From Haliea sp963974125 (lineage in GTDB: Bacteria; Pseudomonadota; Gammaproteobacteria; Pseudomonadales; Halieaceae), in contig CAXBCH010000017.1 in assembly GCA_963974125.1 (NCBI GenBank), forward strand, positions 25,683-89,682: DNA of 64,000 nucleotides, in the 5' to 3' direction. Both the position numbers and the translations under genes were made by a program. How positions within the stretch are numbered: the stretch's first letter is position 1; each line of letters starts with the position of its first letter. Shown here piece by piece: positions 58,323 through 64,000 of this stretch. A model generated the notes under the pieces. The model saw nothing but the letters and a program-made list of their open reading frames with translations. It searched no databases and was not told where the DNA came from.

Positions 58323-59255
58323 ATGAAGGTCATCCTGATAAACCGAAAGCACGGCGGCTCCCGCTCGATCGAGTTAGGTCGCTGGTCCCGTGCCCTGGTA
58401 TCCCTGTGCTGTCTCGGACTGCCCCTGGGTCTGGTGGCACTCGGGTACCTGGTCGGTCAGGAGTCCCAGGCCCGGGACATTCGCGACGCCTCACTCGATA
58501 CCCTGCAGGACGAACTCGCCTCACAGTCCACCGAACTCGATTCCCTGCGCCTTGAAGCCGAGCGCAAGCTGCAGGCCATGACCATGAACCTGGCCGAGTT
58601 GCAGGCGCGGATGACCCGCCTGGACGCACTCGGTGAACATCTGACCGCGATGGCCAATCTGCAGGATGGCGAGTTCGATTTTGGCCAGCCCCCGGCGATC
58701 GGCGGTCCGCTTGCCGGTGAGTTCAGCGTCGAGTACCTGGCGCCTGACCTCACCGGTGAATTGCAAAGCTTTGCCGACAAGCTCAATCAGCGCGAACAGC
58801 AGCTGGAGATTCTCGAATCCCTGCTGACCCACCGCAAGCTCGACGAGCAGGCCTGGATCTCCGGCCGCCCGGTGGAGAAAGGCTGGATATCCTCCGGCTT
58901 CGGCGTGCGCACGGATCCATTCACCGGCAAGCGCGCAGCCCACTACGGCATCGACTTTGCGGGCAAGCCCGGTTCCAGCGTGATCGCTGTCGCTGGCGGG
59001 GTGGTGACCTTCGCCGGCAAGGACGGCAGCGGTTACGGCAAGATGGTGGAAGTGTCCCACGGCGATGGTCTGCTGACCCGCTATGCCCACAATCAGGAGA
59101 ATCTGGTGCAGCCGGGCGACGTTGTGCGCAAGGGCCAGCCGGTGGCACTGATGGGCTCCAGCGGCCGCGCCACGGGTCCCCATGTTCATTTCGAAGTGTA
59201 CAAGCACGGCCGTCCGGTCGATCCTTCCAGCTACGTACATCGCACCCGGCGCTGA
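58323..59255 (+). CDS. M23-family metallopeptidase with coiled coil
   Basis: This 310-residue protein has an N-terminal membrane anchor (ALVSLCCLGLPLGLVALGYLVG, about residues 22-43), a coiled coil (about 50-95 and 135-160) and a C-terminal LytM/M23 domain (about 185-305). The zinc-binding residues HYGIDF (His and Asp) and HVHFE are intact, so it may be an active DD-endopeptidase rather than an EnvC/NlpD-type inactive activator. The ATG 58323 was chosen over a TTG two codons earlier. It lies directly before secA, the usual place in Pseudomonas relatives. Confidence 0.92.
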   Translation: MKVILINRKHGGSRSIELGRWSRALVSLCCLGLPLGLVALGYLVGQESQARDIRDASLDTLQDELASQSTELDSLRLEAERKLQAMTMNLAELQARMTRLDALGEHLTAMANLQDGEFDFGQPPAIGGPLAGEFSVEYLAPDLTGELQSFADKLNQREQQLEILESLLTHRKLDEQAWISGRPVEKGWISSGFGVRTDPFTGKRAAHYGIDFAGKPGSSVIAVAGGVVTFAGKDGSGYGKMVEVSHGDGLLTRYAHNQENLVQPGDVVRKGQPVALMGSSGRATGPHVHFEVYKHGRPVDPSSYVHRTRR

Positions 59256-59339
59256 ACCCGCTCCATCCCTGAGACTATTCCTCCGCCCGGCACTCCCGTG
59301 ACCTGGGTGGCGCCCTGACGTTTAACGCAGTGACCCACG

Positions 59340-62057
<2,718 letters not shown>

Positions 62058-62077
62058 CCGGTAAGCGGAGAACAGGC

Positions 62078-63304
62078 ATGGCGGTAGGGGAACAGACCCT
62101 GGGGGAGCTGCTGCCGGTGCCCGGCCTGCGGCTGGCAACGGTAGCGGCGGGAATCAAGAAACCGGGGCGCAAGGACCTGGTGCTGCTGGAGTTGGCGCCG
62201 GGCAGCCACTGCGTCGGTGTGTTCACCCGCAATGCCTTCTGCGCCGCACCGGTGACGGTGGCCAGGGCGCACCTGCAGGCGGTGGCCAGCCGCCCGGCCT
62301 ACCTGCTGGTCAACACCGGCAATGCCAACGCCGGTACCGGTGAGCGAGGCCTGGCGGATGCGCGTCGCTGCGCCGCGGCCCTGGCGGAAATCGCCGGCGT
62401 GGAGGTGGAAGCGGTGCTGCCCTTTTCCACCGGCGTGATCGGCGAGCCGCTGCCAGTGCAAAAAATTGTCGAGGCCCTGCCCAATGCGCTGCGGGACCTG
62501 CGCAGCGATGGCTGGCTGGATGCCGCCCACGGCATCATGACCACCGATACCCGGCCCAAGGCCCACTCCCTGCGCTTCCACTGTGAGGGCCGCGACTATG
62601 TGTTGACCGGCATCGCCAAGGGCGCCGGCATGATCCGCCCCAACATGGCGACCATGCTCGCCTACCTGGCGACCGACGCCGCGGTCAGTCCCCCGCTGCT
62701 GCAGGCACTGTTGAGCGAGGCGGCGGAACTGTCCTTCAACCGCATCACCATCGATGGCGACACCTCCACCAACGATGCCTGCATGCTGGTGGCTACCGGA
62801 GCTGCCGGCAATCCGCTGCTGGACTCGGCTGATGCGCCTCTCTATCGCGCCCTGCGAGAGGCGCTGCAAACACTGTGTGTGGAGCTGGCCCAGGGCCTGG
62901 TGCGCGACGGCGAGGGTGCCAGCAAGTTTGTCACCGTCCAGGTCAACGGCGGTCGCGGCGAGCAGGAGTGCCTGGATGTGGCCTTCACCATCGCCCATTC
63001 CCCGCTGGTGAAAACCGCACTGTTCGCCTCCGATCCCAACTGGGGCCGGCTGCTGGCAGCGATCGGTCGCGCCGGGCTCGAAGCGCTGGACGTGAGCCGG
63101 GTTGGTGTCTATCTCAACGAGGTGCTGATCGCCGAGAACGGCTGCCGTGCCGCCAGCTACAGCGAGGAGCAGGGGGTTGCGGCCATGGCGCCGGAAGAGA
63201 TCGTCATCCGCATCGAACTGCACCGGGGCAGCGCCAGCGCCACGGTCTGGACCACCGACTTCTCCTACGACTACGTGCGCATCAACGCCGAGTACCGTAC
63301 CTGA
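62078..63304 (+). CDS. argJ: Ornithine acetyltransferase / amino-acid acetyltransferase ArgJ
   Basis: ArgJ (408 aa) transfers the acetyl group from N-acetylornithine to glutamate in the cyclic arginine pathway. In bifunctional members it also makes N-acetylglutamate from acetyl-CoA. The self-cleavage site is Ala191-Thr192 in PNMATMLAY, where the new N-terminal Thr is the catalytic nucleophile. DTSTNDACMLVATG and the C-terminal IELHRGSASATVWTTDFSYDYVRINAEYRT-type ending are typical. It is followed by mutT at once. Confidence 0.97.
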   Translation: MAVGEQTLGELLPVPGLRLATVAAGIKKPGRKDLVLLELAPGSHCVGVFTRNAFCAAPVTVARAHLQAVASRPAYLLVNTGNANAGTGERGLADARRCAAALAEIAGVEVEAVLPFSTGVIGEPLPVQKIVEALPNALRDLRSDGWLDAAHGIMTTDTRPKAHSLRFHCEGRDYVLTGIAKGAGMIRPNMATMLAYLATDAAVSPPLLQALLSEAAELSFNRITIDGDTSTNDACMLVATGAAGNPLLDSADAPLYRALREALQTLCVELAQGLVRDGEGASKFVTVQVNGGRGEQECLDVAFTIAHSPLVKTALFASDPNWGRLLAAIGRAGLEALDVSRVGVYLNEVLIAENGCRAASYSEEQGVAAMAPEEIVIRIELHRGSASATVWTTDFSYDYVRINAEYRT

Positions 63305-63715
63305 ATGGCGGCGGTGCATGTGGCCGTGGGCGTGGTGGTCGACGAGCAGCAACTGATCCTGATCAGCCAGCGGCCGTTTGCTGCCCACCAGGGCGGCCTG
63401 TGGGAATTCCCGGGCGGCAAGGTGGAAGCCGGCGAGTCTGTCACCCGGGCGCTGGCGCGGGAGCTGCGCGAGGAACTGGGCATTGGTTTCAGCGAGTCGC
63501 GGCCGCTACTGATCGTGCCCTGGGACTATGGCGACAAGGCGGTGCTGCTGGATGTGCACCTGGTCACCGGACTCCGCGGCAAGGCGCGCGGACTCGAGGG
63601 TCAGCCGCTGGCCTGGGTGAGCGTCGAGGACCTGGCCCGCTACGAGTTTCCAGCGGCCAATGTGCCCATAGTGCAGGCGCTTCGCAGCGAGCTGGAGTGT
63701 CTGCGCGGCGAATAA
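63305..63715 (+). CDS. mutT: MutT-type Nudix hydrolase
   Basis: This 136-residue Nudix protein resembles the 8-oxo-dGTP diphosphatase MutT. The Nudix box is complete at residues 38-60 (Gly38, Glu44, Arg52-Glu53, Glu56-Glu57, Gly59), and ISQRPFAAHQGGLWEFPGGK is the MutT-type approach to it. It starts immediately after the argJ stop. In Pseudomonas the homologous protein is fused to a thiamine-phosphate-synthase-like domain; here only the Nudix part is present. Confidence 0.93.
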   Translation: MAAVHVAVGVVVDEQQLILISQRPFAAHQGGLWEFPGGKVEAGESVTRALARELREELGIGFSESRPLLIVPWDYGDKAVLLDVHLVTGLRGKARGLEGQPLAWVSVEDLARYEFPAANVPIVQALRSELECLRGE

Positions 63716-64000
63716 TCCCATCCGATCATCGAGTGAATCCACTGGTGTACAGAAGGTCTGGCTCCAGGCACTGGGATCTTGCCCGCCCGAATACCGGGCC
63801 ATCAATTCCGGCCCCGGCACCAGAACAGTTTTGCTGCTTTCAAGGGGAGCCTCTTTCCCGATGGAAGCTTCTGCCCCTGACCTTCGTCTGGCACCAGAAT
63901 CTCAAGGCGCGCTCTCTCCTCCTGTAAGGCACTGGCCCTGACCACCGTCTGGCGCCAGAATCTCCGCGGAGGTGCCATTGAGGCGAATATCAAAGCAGCC
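63716..64000. repeat. Non-coding end region with degenerate direct repeats
   Basis: No credible gene is seen. A 31-base segment at 63873-63903 recurs at 63934-63964 with few mismatches (shared core GTCTGGC[A/G]CCAGAATCTC, 61-base spacing), and a shorter related GGCACCAGAA lies near 63818. A 63-codon minus-strand frame covers the repeat but looks like chance. The copies may belong to a longer repeat array continuing beyond the window. Confidence 0.55.

Noticed and set aside
63802..63993. A 63-codon minus-strand frame at the right edge.
   Set aside because: It lies over the degenerate direct repeats, has no clear ribosome binding site or family, and its composition is explained by the repeat.

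Overview
The window is a 64 kb stretch of GC-rich chromosome (visually well over 60% GC) from a gammaproteobacterium. Gene order follows the Pseudomonas/Cellvibrionales pattern: gatCAB | mreBCD-maf-rng-yhdP | darP-mgtE-ptsO-rapZ-ptsN-hpf-rpoN-lptBAC-kdsCD-yrbG | ibaG-murA-hisGD | algW | rplM-rpsI-petABC-sspAB | dolP-diaA-yraN-lpoA | rsmI-rnpB-mra/dcw cluster-lpxC-M23-secA-argJ-mutT. Protein sequences and gene order suggest a marine group such as Halieaceae. That placement is inference, because no rRNA gene is present. Coding density is very high, almost every gene is core housekeeping, and I see no prophage, insertion sequence, integron, CRISPR array or complete tRNA gene.

Layout. Positions 1-3772 hold the end of an Smr-domain protein (+), then a minus-strand group: a PA4642-family protein, gatB, gatA and gatC (tRNA amidotransferase). 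Positions 3994-12188 (+) hold mreB, mreC, mreD, maf, rng and yhdP (cell shape, RNA processing, envelope lipid traffic). Positions 12125-22012 (-) hold yrbG, kdsD, kdsC, lptC, lptA, lptB, rpoN, hpf, ptsN, rapZ, ptsO, mgtE and darP. This combines Kdo/LPS export, sigma-54, the nitrogen PTS and magnesium transport. Positions 22173-26474 (+) hold mlaC, ibaG, murA, hisG and hisD, followed by algW (-), ybgI (+), zapG (-) and zapE (+). Positions 30361-35216 (+) hold rplM, rpsI, petA, a fused petB-petC, sspA and sspB. Positions 35242-38648 (-) hold dolP, diaA, yraN and lpoA.

Positions 38734-63715 (+) hold rsmI, the RNase P RNA gene and the complete division and cell-wall cluster: mraZ, rsmH, ftsL, ftsI, murE, murF, mraY, murD, ftsW, murG, murC, ddlB, ftsQ, ftsA, ftsZ, lpxC. 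A LytM/M23 protein, secA, argJ and a MutT-type Nudix protein follow. Many dcw genes overlap by an ATGA or similar junction, so translation is probably coupled. Upstream of mraZ is a TTGACA/TATAGT promoter followed by four TGG-type boxes at an exact 10-bp period, the expected MraZ operator.

The departures from the usual pattern are the interesting part. (1) Cytochrome b and cytochrome c1 form one uninterrupted reading frame of 679 codons. (2) Three REP-like palindrome units have extended gatA by about 40 codons up to the gatB ribosome binding site. (3) mlaC stands alone without mlaF, mlaE, mlaD or mlaB. (4) RNase G lacks the region after its zinc-link. (5) mreC has no ATG, GTG or TTG start that keeps its membrane anchor whole. 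(6) FtsI carries SSQ where the family has SSN. (7) Two envelope lipid-transport genes, yhdP and mlaC, both end in in-frame hexanucleotide repeats. (8) dciA, tldD and pmbA are missing from their usual places. (9) A degenerate direct repeat lies in the last 280 bases.
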